Part shown: positions 1 through 8,282 of the stretch, piece after piece
Layout: each line of letters begins with the position of its first letter
Numbering within the stretch: position 1 is the first letter of the stretch
Origin: an uncultured Kiritimatiellota bacterium
GTDB taxonomy: Bacteria; Verrucomicrobiota; Kiritimatiellia; RFP12; DVOR01
DNA length: 64,000 bases
Reading direction: 5' to 3'
Assembly (NCBI GenBank): GCA_944391055.1
Contig: CALXSF010000010.1
Location: forward strand, 1-64,000
The notes under the pieces: model-generated
The model's database searches: none
What the model was told of the DNA's origin: nothing
The model's input: only the letters and a program-made list of their open reading frames with translations
Made by a program: the position numbers and the translations under genes

Positions 1-2443
1 GGTGGACGGAGGAGGTGCCGAGGCGGATCTCAAAGGGCTCGTCGGGGAGGACCCAGGATTGGTCTTCGAGGACGATCTTGAGGTGGTCGAGGGGGACGTC
101 GAGGGTGACGGTCTTGGTCTCGCCGGGGGCGAGGTGGACGCGCCGGAAGCCGCGGAGCATCTGGTCGAACCAGTAGATGGGCGTCTTGGCGTAGGCGACG
201 TAGAGCTGGACGACCTCGTCGCCGGCGACCTTGCCGGTGTTGGTGACGGGGAAGGAGACGCGCCAGCCCGCGGGGCGCGGGGCGGCCTCGCGGAAGAGGA
301 GCCGATCCCAGAGCGTGGGCTCGCCGGGCTCGGTGAGGGGGGTGACGGCGGGGCGGCCGACCTCGAAGGTGGTGTAGGAGAGGCCGAAGCCGAAGGGCCA
401 GAGGGCGCCGGGGTTGTAGGAGCCGTTCTTGAGCTCGGGCTCGTAGTTGGACTTGGGCTTGGCGGGGAAGTTGAAGGGGATCTGCCCGGCGGATTTGAGC
501 CAGGTGCCGTTGGTCTTGCCGCCGGGGTTGTAGCGCCCCAGGAGGGCCTCGGCCACGGCGGTGCCGCCGTGGCGGCAGAGCAGCCCGCAGGCGAGGATGG
601 CGGGGGTGTTGCGCGCGGCCCAGTTGACGCTCGGCGGCCGGCCGTGCATGAGGACGAGGACGGTGGGGGTGCCGGTGGCCTGGACGGCCTGGAGCAGGGC
701 CTCCTGGCGGCCGGGGAGGTTGAGCGAGGTGCGGGTGTGGCTTTCGCCGGAGGTGCGGCCGTTGTCGCCGAGGACGACGATGGCGACGTCCGCGGCCTTG
801 GCGGCGGCGACGGCCTTGGCCTGCTCGTCGAGCTCCTTCTTGGTGGGCGGGACGGGGACGAGCTCGCTGTCGGGCCAGCCGGGGTTCACGTGGTCGCAGC
901 CTTTGGCGTAGAGGATCTTGGCGCCGGGCAGGGCGCGCGCGAGGCCGTCGCGGACGGAGACGAAGGCGTAGTCGGTGGGGCCGTAGCGGTCGGGGCGGTA
1001 GCAGGCGTCGCCGGCGTTGGGGCCGATGACGGCGACGGTCTTGAGCGCGGCGGGGTCGAGGGGCAGCAGCCCGCCCTCGTTCTTGAGGAGCACGAGCGCC
1101 TCGCGGGCGACCTGGAGGGCGACGCGGTCGGCCTCGGCGGAGCCGACGAGGCGGTCGGCGGCGGCGGGGTCGGCCACGTAGGGGTTGTCGAAGAGGCCGC
1201 GGGCGAACTTGACGCGCAGGACGTCGCGCACCATCGCGTCCACCTCGTCCATCTCCAGCGAGCCGTCGTCGAGGGAGGCGTTGATCCAGCCGGCGACCTT
1301 GTCGGGCGGGTCGAAGGTGGTCCAGACGTTGAGTCCGGCGCGGATACGCAGGGTGTGGGCCTCCTTCAGGTCGGCGGCCATGCGGTGGAGCGTGGCCAGG
1401 CGCTCGACGGCGTGGCTGTCGGAGACGACGTAGCCGCGGAAGCCGAGCTCCCCGCGCAGGCGTTCCTTGAGGAGGTGGGCGCTGGCGGCGACGGGCATCC
1501 CGTTGACGTCGTTGTACGCGCACATCACGCCCAGCGGCCGGGCCTCGGTGAAGACGCGGCGGAAGGGGTAGAAGTGGATGGCCTCGAAGGTCTGCGCGGT
1601 GACGTGCGGGTCGGTGCGCGAATCGTAGCCGCGCGCGCCCTTGTTCTCCCCGTAGCCCACGTAATGCTTGGGGGTGGAGACGGCGCCGCCCTCCTGGATG
1701 CCGAGGCAGAGGGCCTTGCCCAGCTCGGCGACGAGGAAGGGATCCTCCGCCAGCGTGCCCTCCCAGCGGCCCCAGCGCTGGTCGCGGGCGACGTCGAGGA
1801 TGGGCGCGTAGACGTTGGTGTAGCCTAGGGCCGTGGCCTCGCGGCCGGTGACGCGCCCCTGCTCGCGGATCAGGTCGGGATCCCAGGTCATGCCCTGGGC
1901 GTGGGGCATGGGGAAGCTGGTGGCGTGGCGGGCGGAGATGCCGTTGATGCCCTCGTTGGTGAAGTCCGCGGGGATGCCCAGGCGGGTCTGCTCGACGAAG
2001 AAGCGCTGGGTGTTGTTGACGTAATGGGCGTTACGCGCCGGGGTGTCGCTGACGGTCTTGTCGCCGCGGTGGCGCCACCCCGCGCCCTGCTCGTCGATGT
2101 TCGCCACGCCGTCCTTCCAGACGCGCTCGGTCTTCCACGCCTGGGTGGGGAAGCGATCCTTGAGCACCGCCCGGTAACCATAGAGCGTGCAGAGCTGCAT
2201 GACCTTCTCGGCCTGGGTCATCCGGCCCAGCAGGTCGTCCACGCGCGCCTCGATGTCGGCCTTGGGGTCCTCGTAGGGGTCCAGCTCGCCGTTCTTGTTC
2301 AGGTCGATCCAGCCCTCGTGGTAGATGCCCGGCATCGCCTCGAAGGGATAAGGGTAGGGATTGTCCTTCAGCGCGGCGTCCGCGCCCGCGGCGGAAAGCC
2401 CGGCGCCCAAAAGACAGGTCAGTGCAAGCAACGTCGTTCTCAT
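1..2443 (-). CDS. Glycoside hydrolase family 3 (beta-glucosidase-like), 3' end outside window
   Basis: Secreted GH3 enzyme, expected to remove beta-linked sugars (glucose or xylose) from oligosaccharide ends. The start ATG at 2443 opens a signal peptide (MRTTLLALTCLLGAGLSAAG). Next comes a short Asp/Asn-rich motif, DLNKNGELDPYEDP, near residue 45, also present in the GH3 at 5347-8166. The GH3 nucleophile aspartate lies in GYVVSDSHAVE (about residue 340). The frame stays open to base 2, where FEIRLGTSS looks like the C-terminal fibronectin-III-like domain, so only a few residues are likely missing. A -10 box ends 6 nt before the ATG; the only AGGA is 1 nt away, so the mRNA may be leaderless. 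Substrate cannot be told from sequence. Confidence 0.93.
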   Translation of the reverse strand, partial: MRTTLLALTCLLGAGLSAAGADAALKDNPYPYPFEAMPGIYHEGWIDLNKNGELDPYEDPKADIEARVDDLLGRMTQAEKVMQLCTLYGYRAVLKDRFPTQAWKTERVWKDGVANIDEQGAGWRHRGDKTVSDTPARNAHYVNNTQRFFVEQTRLGIPADFTNEGINGISARHATSFPMPHAQGMTWDPDLIREQGRVTGREATALGYTNVYAPILDVARDQRWGRWEGTLAEDPFLVAELGKALCLGIQEGGAVSTPKHYVGYGENKGARGYDSRTDPHVTAQTFEAIHFYPFRRVFTEARPLGVMCAYNDVNGMPVAASAHLLKERLRGELGFRGYVVSDSHAVERLATLHRMAADLKEAHTLRIRAGLNVWTTFDPPDKVAGWINASLDDGSLEMDEVDAMVRDVLRVKFARGLFDNPYVADPAAADRLVGSAEADRVALQVAREALVLLKNEGGLLPLDPAALKTVAVIGPNAGDACYRPDRYGPTDYAFVSVRDGLARALPGAKILYAKGCDHVNPGWPDSELVPVPPTKKELDEQAKAVAAAKAADVAIVVLGDNGRTSGESHTRTSLNLPGRQEALLQAVQATGTPTVLVLMHGRPPSVNWAARNTPAILACGLLCRHGGTAVAEALLGRYNPGGKTNGTWLKSAGQIPFNFPAKPKSNYEPELKNGSYNPGALWPFGFGLSYTTFEVGRPAVTPLTEPGEPTLWDRLLFREAAPRPAGWRVSFPVTNTGKVAGDEVVQLYVAYAKTPIYWFDQMLRGFRRVHLAPGETKTVTLDVPLDHLKIVLEDQSWVLPDEPFEIRLGTSSVH

Positions 2444-2455
2444 ATCCTTAGCATA
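2444..2455 (-). promoter_or_regulatory. -10 element abutting the GH3 start
   Basis: On the minus strand TATGCT (2455-2450) is followed by six bases and then the ATG at 2443. A transcription start at the usual 7 nt would coincide with the A of the start codon. Confidence 0.5.
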
Positions 2456-2534
2456 CCCCAACGCGCGCCGCCGCGCAAGCCCCCGCCCGCGGGCGCCCGT
2501 CCCTGCGTCCTGCGAAGCGCAGCCCGCCCTCGGG

Positions 2535-3437
2535 TCAGAGCGGTTCGCCGTGCGCGTCCTCCGCCAAGCTCAGCGCGGCGCGTTCCTGCGCGAGCAGCGC
2601 CTCGAGCTGGCCGGGGGAGCGGAAACCGTCGAGGCGGGCGCGGAGGGCCTCGGGGGCGCCCGGCGCGTCAAGCGCCTCGCGGCGGGCTTGGGCCAGGCGG
2701 AGGTAGTCGGCGCAGCGATCGACGCCGAGGAAGCGGCGCCCGAGGAGATTGGCGGCGACGCCGGCGGTGCCGCTGCCGCAGAAAGGGTCGAGCACCCAAT
2801 CGTGCGGGGCCGTGGCGGCAAGGAGGATGCGCACGAGCAGGGAGAGGGGCTTCTGCGTGGGATGTTTGACGCCGCCGACCTTTTCCCAGGGGCGGAGGGC
2901 GGGGAGGGGCCAGACGTCGCGCATCTGCCGGCCGCCGGCGATGGCGCGGAGCAGGGCGTAGTTGTAGCGATGGGGGACGCGGGGGTGCCTGCGGGCCCAG
3001 AGGATGACCTCGGAGGCATGGGTGAGCATGCGGCAGGAGAGGTTGGGCGGGGGATTGGTCTTGACCCAGGTGACGGCGTTGAGGAGGCGGAAGCCGAGGG
3101 CCTCGAGGCAGTCGGCCACCAGGAAGCTGTTGTGGTAGGTGCCGCAGACCCAAAGCGTCCCCTGCGGGGTGAGCTTGCCGCGCACGGCGCGGAGCCAGGC
3201 CAGGGTGAAGGCCCGCTCGGCGTCGCGCCCGGGCGGCCGATCCCACGCGCCCTTGTCCACGCAGACGCGGCGGCCGGATTGGACGGAGACGCCGCCGTCG
3301 GAAAGGAAGTAGGGCGGGTCGGCGAAGACGAGGTCAAAGCGGAAATCGAAGGCCGCGAGGGCCTCCAGGCAATCGCCGAGCACGAGCGTGAAGTCGCGTC
3401 CGGGCGAGCGGTAGAAGGGGGAAAGCGCGGCGGGCAT
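2535..3437 (-). CDS. DNA adenine methyltransferase (beta-type, DpnA/MboIC-like)
   Basis: Second methylase of the restriction-modification operon, 300 residues. DPPY is at residues 40-43 (catalytic motif IV), and the SAM-binding motif VLDPFCGSGTAG lies near the C-terminus. Motif IV before motif I is the beta-class order of N6-adenine/N4-cytosine methylases such as DpnA and HinfI. The chosen ATG at 3437 lies 8 nt after the nuclease stop; the open frame extends further upstream, but only by reading across the nuclease gene. In DpnII and MboI systems the second methylase protects the same site in an altered form or strand state; a like role here is inferred. It could instead be a CcrM/HinfI-type maintenance enzyme. 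Confidence 0.88.
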   Translation of the reverse strand: MPAALSPFYRSPGRDFTLVLGDCLEALAAFDFRFDLVFADPPYFLSDGGVSVQSGRRVCVDKGAWDRPPGRDAERAFTLAWLRAVRGKLTPQGTLWVCGTYHNSFLVADCLEALGFRLLNAVTWVKTNPPPNLSCRMLTHASEVILWARRHPRVPHRYNYALLRAIAGGRQMRDVWPLPALRPWEKVGGVKHPTQKPLSLLVRILLAATAPHDWVLDPFCGSGTAGVAANLLGRRFLGVDRCADYLRLAQARREALDAPGAPEALRARLDGFRSPGQLEALLAQERAALSLAEDAHGEPL

Positions 3438-3445
3438 GGGGTGCC

Positions 3446-3964
3446 TCACGGGACGGGAAGCCCGAGCCTCTGGAGCGGGATGTAGTTGAAATAGTAGTGG
3501 CAGCCGACGGCGATGATGTAGTCCAGGGTGTCGCGGTAGCAATCCTGCCTGAACCAATCGTTGAGGATATAGACGTATTCCACCTCGTAATTGAGCTCGG
3601 CGAGGAGGCGTTTGTAGCGCTTGCGCTTGTAATCGCAGGTTTGCAGCTTCTCATCGACGGAACCGGCCACGCGCTGATATTTGCATTCGATGATGAACAG
3701 GGTGTTGTTGACGATGACATAGATGCAGTTGTCCGGGAAGAGCTGCTTGGAAAGGTGCCTGCGCCAGTCCACGCCCTTGGCGGCGAGATAACGGTAAAAG
3801 GCGTGTTTCTTGAAGACGTGCGCCACCAACTCGTCGCGATAGAAGACGTCCACGCCCGCCACGCGATAGCCCGGCTGGGCGGCAAGGAAGGTGGCCAGAT
3901 CCGTCCGCCCCTCGAAAAGGAGCCCCGTGCGCGTGTTGGCGCCGCCGACGCCGCCCGTGATCAT
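3446..3964 (-). CDS. PD-(D/E)xK nuclease, probable restriction endonuclease
   Basis: A 172-residue protein between two methylase genes. P77-D78 followed 14 residues later by E93-C-K95 in FIIECKYQ matches the PD-(D/E)xK active site. Other features are an N-terminal GGANTRTGL segment and a basic region around residues 105-120 (DEKLQTCDYKRKRYKRL). It is much shorter than DpnII or MboI nuclease (about 280 residues), so it belongs to another nuclease family and its target site cannot be read off. Its ATG overlaps the upstream methylase stop (ATGA), so translation is probably coupled. Base composition is clearly more AT-rich than the flanking genes, which suggests transfer. Confidence 0.75.
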   Translation of the reverse strand: MITGGVGGANTRTGLLFEGRTDLATFLAAQPGYRVAGVDVFYRDELVAHVFKKHAFYRYLAAKGVDWRRHLSKQLFPDNCIYVIVNNTLFIIECKYQRVAGSVDEKLQTCDYKRKRYKRLLAELNYEVEYVYILNDWFRQDCYRDTLDYIIAVGCHYYFNYIPLQRLGLPVP

Positions 3965-4854
3965 GGCGCGTCCTCCGGGGCGTAGTTGCTGACGAGGAGC
4001 TCATGGAGGGGGCCGCGCTTGGCGGGGTTGGCGTTGACGGCGCGGCGGGCCAGGACGCGCTCGATGCGGAAGCCGGCGTAGAGGCGCTCGAAGAAGCCGT
4101 CGCCGGGCGCGGAGTTGCTGAGCAGGAAGCGGTGCCCCGCACGGTCAAGGGCGCGGCAGAACTCGGCCAGGCGGCGCTGGGCCCCGTCGTCGAACGGGGT
4201 CCTCACATAGGCGTTGAAGCTGGAGGTCTGGCTGAGGGGGCGGTAGGGCGGGTCGAGGTAAAAGAAGGCGCGGCGCCCCTCGGGGAGGGCATCGGGCACG
4301 GCGGCGAAGTCGCCGCAGAGGAAGGTCACGCGCGCGCGGCGCAGCAACGCGGCGTCGGCCCGGATCGTGGGGGCGTCGCAGATCAGCGGGTTGGCGGCGC
4401 GGCCGAAGGGGACGTTGAACGCGCCGCGGGCGTTCTCGCGGTAAAGGCCGTTGAACCCGGTGCGGTTGAGAAAGAGCAGGCGGGCGCACTGCCCCACGCC
4501 CGCGGGCGCCTCGGCGTTGAGACGGGCGCGCTGCGCGAGGTAAAAGGCCCGCCGCGCCGGTTCGGCGAGCGGCAGATAGGCGTCGGCGAGGGCCTGGAGG
4601 GCGGCGATGAGCGCCTCGGGCTGGCTTTGGACGGCGCGCCAGGCGGCGACGAGGCGCGGGTTCAGGTCGTTGGCCGCCGCCTGCGGGATGGCGGGGAAGG
4701 CCTCCAGCACGGCCAAAAGCACCGCGCCGCCCCCGACGAAGGGCTCCGCGTAGGCCCATTCGCCGGAGGCCAGCGCCCGCCTGGGCACGCGCCGCATGAT
4801 CTCGGGCAGCAGCTGCCGTTTGCCGCCGACCCATTTGACAAAAGGTTTGACCAT
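3961..4854 (-). CDS. Dam-family DNA adenine methyltransferase
   Basis: First gene of the restriction-modification operon, 297 residues, close to DpnM/Dam length. SAM-binding FVKWVGGKRQLLPEI (residues 5-19) and AEPFVGGGAVLL (37-47) precede LDPPY (200-204), the alpha-class order of Dam, DpnM, MboIA and EcoRV methylases. GATC is the commonest target of this family, but EcoRV shows that the site cannot be assumed. The start at 4854 has a purine-rich GGAAGAGG about 10 nt upstream; an upstream in-frame ATG at 4983 lacks a site and its extension looks non-coding. The modification gene being first fits protection before cutting. Confidence 0.9.
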   Translation of the reverse strand: MVKPFVKWVGGKRQLLPEIMRRVPRRALASGEWAYAEPFVGGGAVLLAVLEAFPAIPQAAANDLNPRLVAAWRAVQSQPEALIAALQALADAYLPLAEPARRAFYLAQRARLNAEAPAGVGQCARLLFLNRTGFNGLYRENARGAFNVPFGRAANPLICDAPTIRADAALLRRARVTFLCGDFAAVPDALPEGRRAFFYLDPPYRPLSQTSSFNAYVRTPFDDGAQRRLAEFCRALDRAGHRFLLSNSAPGDGFFERLYAGFRIERVLARRAVNANPAKRGPLHELLVSNYAPEDAP

Positions 4855-4876
4855 CGCCTTGCCTCTTCCGTTTCGT

Positions 4877-5122
4877 GGTGGCCTAGGGAAAAGGGTCGGC
4901 AACAGACAGCCGGAAGCGACCATGTGACCGGCGGGGAGACGGCGCGCGGGAGCGTCCCCGAAAGGGCGTCTGCGCTTCGCCAAAAGCCACTCCGTTCCAA
5001 GCGCTTAGGCGGAACGTCAAAGGGCGTTCGGGCGGGTCGCCTTCCCTCTCTCTCGCCAGCCCCAATGCCGTTTGCTATAGTATGGGTGGCTGAGATCAAG
5101 GGACCCTTTTTCCTAGGCCACC
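4877..5122. repeat. 21-bp inverted repeat enclosing the RM upstream region
   Basis: 4877-4897 and the complement of 5102-5122 match at 20 of 21 positions (core GGTGGCCTAGG then an A-rich run and GGGTC). They enclose 204 bp. The left arm ends 22 nt from the start codon of the Dam-family methylase. It could be a degenerate mobile-element relic (MITE-like) or a pair of operator sites. No transposase or obvious target duplication is seen. The 492-bp gene-free stretch 4855-5346 otherwise holds only a short reading frame and a terminator; two GATC sites are at 5094 and 5124. Confidence 0.6.
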
Positions 5123-5278
5123 CGATCCGAGCAGAAGTGCAACCCTGACATCAAGTTAAAAGGAAAATCACAGTGGCGTGGCCTAACGCTTCTGAGGTTG
5201 TTGCGTGAGGCGGAGGGGGAATTGGGCATGCCGGTGGGCAAGGTGGAGGAAAATGCGGCCGCGGAAGAGGAGGCGTGA
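5117..5278 (+). other. Short open frame, possible remnant of a gene end
   Basis: A 53-codon frame opens after a TAG at 5114 and ends at TGA 5276-5278, 14 nt before a terminator hairpin with a T-run on this strand. Its second half has few start options (ATG at 5228 or TTG/CTG upstream). Composition (Lys/Glu-rich, mixed codons) differs from shadow frames. It may be the decayed 3' end of a lost gene or chance. No function recognised. Confidence 0.25.
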
Positions 5279-5292
5279 GTGGGGTGGGAGGC

Positions 5293-5330
5293 AAAAAAAG
5301 GGGGGCGCTCGAAGGGGCGCCCCCTTTTTT
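5293..5330. terminator. Bidirectional intrinsic terminator
   Basis: GGGGGCGC (5301-5308) pairs with GCGCCCCC (5317-5324), flanked by seven A on the left and six T on the right, so it can stop transcription in both directions. It lies directly after the GH3 stop at 5347 on the minus strand. Confidence 0.85.
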
Positions 5331-5346
5331 GTTTTGGGCGGCGGGC

Positions 5347-8166
5347 TTAGTCGAGGGTGACCTCGGCGATGTCGGAGGGGGCGTCCGCGCGGAGGCGGAG
5401 GGCGGAGGCGCCTTGCGCTTGGAGCGGGAGGGTGTGGGTGGTCGGCGCGTCGGCGGAGAGGGTGCGTTGGTCGAGGAATTGGCCGCCGCCGAAGGAGAGC
5501 TGGAGGGTGAGGCGGGCGGGGCCGGCGGCGCGGAGGGTGAGGGTGCGGGGCGGGTTCTGCGGGTCGAGGGGGAGGGTGAGGGTGTCGCCGGGGCGGGCGG
5601 CCCAGACGGTGGCGGGGTCGCGGTCGAGGGCGGCGGCGACGGCGGCGCCTTCCTCGGCCTGGGGGGCGGGGGCGGTTTGGGGGGCGGGGCGGGTGGAGTG
5701 GGCGGGGATGGGGTTGGCGGGCGCGGGGCGGGGGATCGCGACGGGGGCGGGGTCCTCGCCGACGATCTCGAAGGCGGCTTGGGCGATGGGTTTGCCGTTG
5801 GGGGGGCCGAGGCGGAGGGTGAAGCGGCCGGGCTCGACGGTGCGGCGCCAGGCGGCGTCGATGAGGGCCAGGCGGTCGCGGGGGATGGGGAGGGTGAGGG
5901 TGCGGGTCTCGCCGGGGGCGAGGCGGACGCGCTCGAAGGCGGCGAGGAGCCAGTCGTAGGTGGTGACGGAGGCGCGTTCGTCGCGGACGTAGAGCTGGAC
6001 GACCTCGTCGCCGGCGCGGTCGCCGACGTTGGTGACGGTGACGGTGGCGGTGGGGGTCTGGCCGTTGGGGAGGCGCGTGGCGCTGAGGGTGAGGGGGCCG
6101 TAGCGGAAGGTGGTGTAGGAGAGGCCGTGGCCGAAGCCCCAGAGGGGGCCGTTGACGGCGATGGTGCCGGGGGCGTTGGCGGCGGGCTTGGAGGGGAAGT
6201 TGAGGGGGATCTGCCCGACGCTCTTGGGGAAGGTGACGGTGAGGCGGCCGCCGGGGTTGAGGTCGCCGAAGAGGGCCTCGGCGACGGCGGTGCCGCCTTG
6301 GGCGCCGGGGTACCAGGCCTCGAGGATGGCGGGGAGGTTGCGCGCGGCCCAGTTGACGGAGAGGGGGCGGCCGTTGACGAGGACGAGGATGACGGGCTTG
6401 CCGGTGGCGTGGAGGGCCTTGAGGAGGGCTTCCTGCCGGCCGGGGAGGTCGAGGGAGGTGCGGCTCTTGTTCTCGCCGCAGGTGGCCTGGTTGCCGCCCA
6501 TGACGGCGATGACGGCGTCGGCCTGGCGGGCGTTGGCGACGGCGGCGTCGATGGCGGCCTGCTCGGCGGGGGTGATGGGGTAGTCGACGAGCTCGGAGTC
6601 GGGGAAGTGGGGGTCGACGACGTCGCAGCCCTTGGCGTAGAGGAGGCGGAAGCCGTGTTTGTCGGCGTAGGCGCGCAGGCCGCCGAGGATGGTGACGGCG
6701 GGGGTGGCGAGGGGGCCGTAGTGGGTGTGGATGTGGTTGGTCTCGTCGGCGTTGGGGCCGCAGACGGCGAGGGTGCGGATCTTCTTGGGGTCGAGGGGGA
6801 GGGTGGCGGCGTCGTTCTTGAGGAGGACGAGGGATTCGCGGGCGGCGCGGAGGGCGAGGGCGGTGTGCGCGGGGGCCTCGACGATGCGGTCGGCGGAGGC
6901 GGGGTCGCGGTTGTAGGGGCGGTCGAAGAGGCCGACGAGGAACTTGACGCGCAGGACGTCGCGCACGCGCGCGTCGATGAGGCTCATGGGGAGGGTGCCT
7001 TCGCGGACGAGCTCGCGGAGGGGGCGGACGTAGGTGTCGGGCTGGCTGAAGTTGCAGCGGACGTTGAGGCCGGCCTCGACGGCTTGGCGGACGGAGTCCT
7101 TCATGTCCTGGGCGGTGCGGTGCTTGCCGTGGAGGTATTCGACGGCGTCGCTGTCGGAGACGACGTAGCCGCGGAAGCCGAAGTCGCCGCGGAGGCGGTC
7201 GGTGAGCCAGTAGCGGGAGGATTGGAGGGGCTCGCCGTCGTAGTCGCTGTAGGTGCTCATGACGCCGAGGAGCCCGGCCTCGCGGATGACGCGCGCGAAG
7301 GGGTAGGCATGGAGGTTCTCGAGCTCGCGCGGGGGCATCTGGGGGTCGACGCGGCTCCAGTTCTCGCGGGCGCCTTTGTTGTTGGAGTAGGCCAGGTAGT
7401 GCTTGGCGGTGGCGGCGACGAGGCCTTCCTCTTGGAGGCCTTTGGCCATTTGGACGCCGAGTTCGGCGACGAGGAAGGGGTCTTCGCCGTAGACTTCCTC
7501 GCAGCGGCCCCAGCGTTGGTCGCGGGCGACGTCGAGGATGGGGGCGTAGATGTTGGTGTAGCCGAGGGCGCGGGCCTCGCGGGCGGTGACGCGGCCCACT
7601 TGGCGGAGGAGCTCGCGGTCCCACGTGTGGCCGAGGCCGAGCTGGGTGGGGAAGCAGGTGGCGCGGTAGGCCTCGACGCCGCGGATACCCTCGTTGGTGA
7701 GGTCCGCGGGGATGCCCAGGCGCGTCTCCTCGACGAAGAAGCGCTGGACCTCGTTGAGCGCCCAGGCGTGGCGGCTGGCGGGCCAGACGTTGGGGTTGTC
7801 GCTGACGGGGCGGCCCCACTGGACGAAGCCGTTGAGGTGCTCGTCGATGGCGCCGATGCCGTCCTTCCAGAGCTTCTGTTTCCACGCGGGCGTGGGCAGG
7901 TCGTCGGCGAGGACGCGGCCGTAGCCGTAGAGCGTGACCATCTGGCAGGTCTTCTCCTCCAGGGTCATCTGCCCGAGCAGATCCTCCACGCGCGCCTCGA
8001 CGTCGGCCCCCGGATCCTCGTAGACGTCCTTGCGGCCGTTCTTGTTGAAGTCGATCCAGCCGTCGCGGTAGATGGGGCCGGTGGGGGCGTAGGGCTGGGT
8101 GACGGGTTCGCCGGCGGGCGCGGCGGCGGCGAGCAGGGCGGCGAGGGCCAGGAGGGTCAGGCGCAT
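5347..8166 (-). CDS. Glycoside hydrolase family 3 (BglX/xylosidase-like) with extra C-terminal domain
   Basis: Secreted GH3 of 939 residues. Signal peptide MRLTLLALAALLAAAAPAGE; motif DFNKNGRKDVYEDP near residue 40; N-terminal barrel with the nucleophile in GYVVSDSDAVEYL (about residue 335); GH3 C-terminal domain (RESLVLLKND, then VAVMGGN); fibronectin-III-like domain after FGHGLSYTTF. An Ala/Pro linker leads to a roughly 100-residue beta-rich tail resembling a discoidin-type module, which ordinary BglX lacks. Start ATG 8166 has AAAGGA 8 nt upstream; the reading frame runs on upstream only through antisense of purA/uppS. It resembles the GH3 at 1-2443 through the barrel and is probably a paralogue. 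Confidence 0.94.
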   Translation of the reverse strand: MRLTLLALAALLAAAAPAGEPVTQPYAPTGPIYRDGWIDFNKNGRKDVYEDPGADVEARVEDLLGQMTLEEKTCQMVTLYGYGRVLADDLPTPAWKQKLWKDGIGAIDEHLNGFVQWGRPVSDNPNVWPASRHAWALNEVQRFFVEETRLGIPADLTNEGIRGVEAYRATCFPTQLGLGHTWDRELLRQVGRVTAREARALGYTNIYAPILDVARDQRWGRCEEVYGEDPFLVAELGVQMAKGLQEEGLVAATAKHYLAYSNNKGARENWSRVDPQMPPRELENLHAYPFARVIREAGLLGVMSTYSDYDGEPLQSSRYWLTDRLRGDFGFRGYVVSDSDAVEYLHGKHRTAQDMKDSVRQAVEAGLNVRCNFSQPDTYVRPLRELVREGTLPMSLIDARVRDVLRVKFLVGLFDRPYNRDPASADRIVEAPAHTALALRAARESLVLLKNDAATLPLDPKKIRTLAVCGPNADETNHIHTHYGPLATPAVTILGGLRAYADKHGFRLLYAKGCDVVDPHFPDSELVDYPITPAEQAAIDAAVANARQADAVIAVMGGNQATCGENKSRTSLDLPGRQEALLKALHATGKPVILVLVNGRPLSVNWAARNLPAILEAWYPGAQGGTAVAEALFGDLNPGGRLTVTFPKSVGQIPLNFPSKPAANAPGTIAVNGPLWGFGHGLSYTTFRYGPLTLSATRLPNGQTPTATVTVTNVGDRAGDEVVQLYVRDERASVTTYDWLLAAFERVRLAPGETRTLTLPIPRDRLALIDAAWRRTVEPGRFTLRLGPPNGKPIAQAAFEIVGEDPAPVAIPRPAPANPIPAHSTRPAPQTAPAPQAEEGAAVAAALDRDPATVWAARPGDTLTLPLDPQNPPRTLTLRAAGPARLTLQLSFGGGQFLDQRTLSADAPTTHTLPLQAQGASALRLRADAPSDIAEVTLD

Positions 8167-8187
8167 GGGTGGAATCCTTTCGCCATG

Positions 8188-8198
8188 AGGATAGCACA
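8188..8198 (-). promoter_or_regulatory. Extended -10 promoter for the GH3 gene
   Basis: Minus-strand TGTGCTATCCT. It matches the recurring TGTG(C/T)TATNNT element seen before purA, ppx, the ferredoxin gene and others. It leaves a leader of about 15-20 nt with a Shine-Dalgarno site. Confidence 0.55.
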
Positions 8199-8282
8199 AA
8201 CCCGGCTGCCGCGGGGGCGCCTCTCGCGCGCCGCGCGCTCCATGCGTCGCGCGGTGGGCAGGGGTTGTGCCGGGAGGGCGCC

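Noticed and set aside
2-1828. 608-codon plus-strand open frame
   Set aside because: Antisense of the GH3 gene; low-complexity Gly/Ala/Glu/Val composition typical of high-GC shadow frames.
3446-3964. Naming the nuclease DpnII or MboI
   Set aside because: Gene order is similar, but length and motifs do not match those nucleases; site specificity cannot be claimed.
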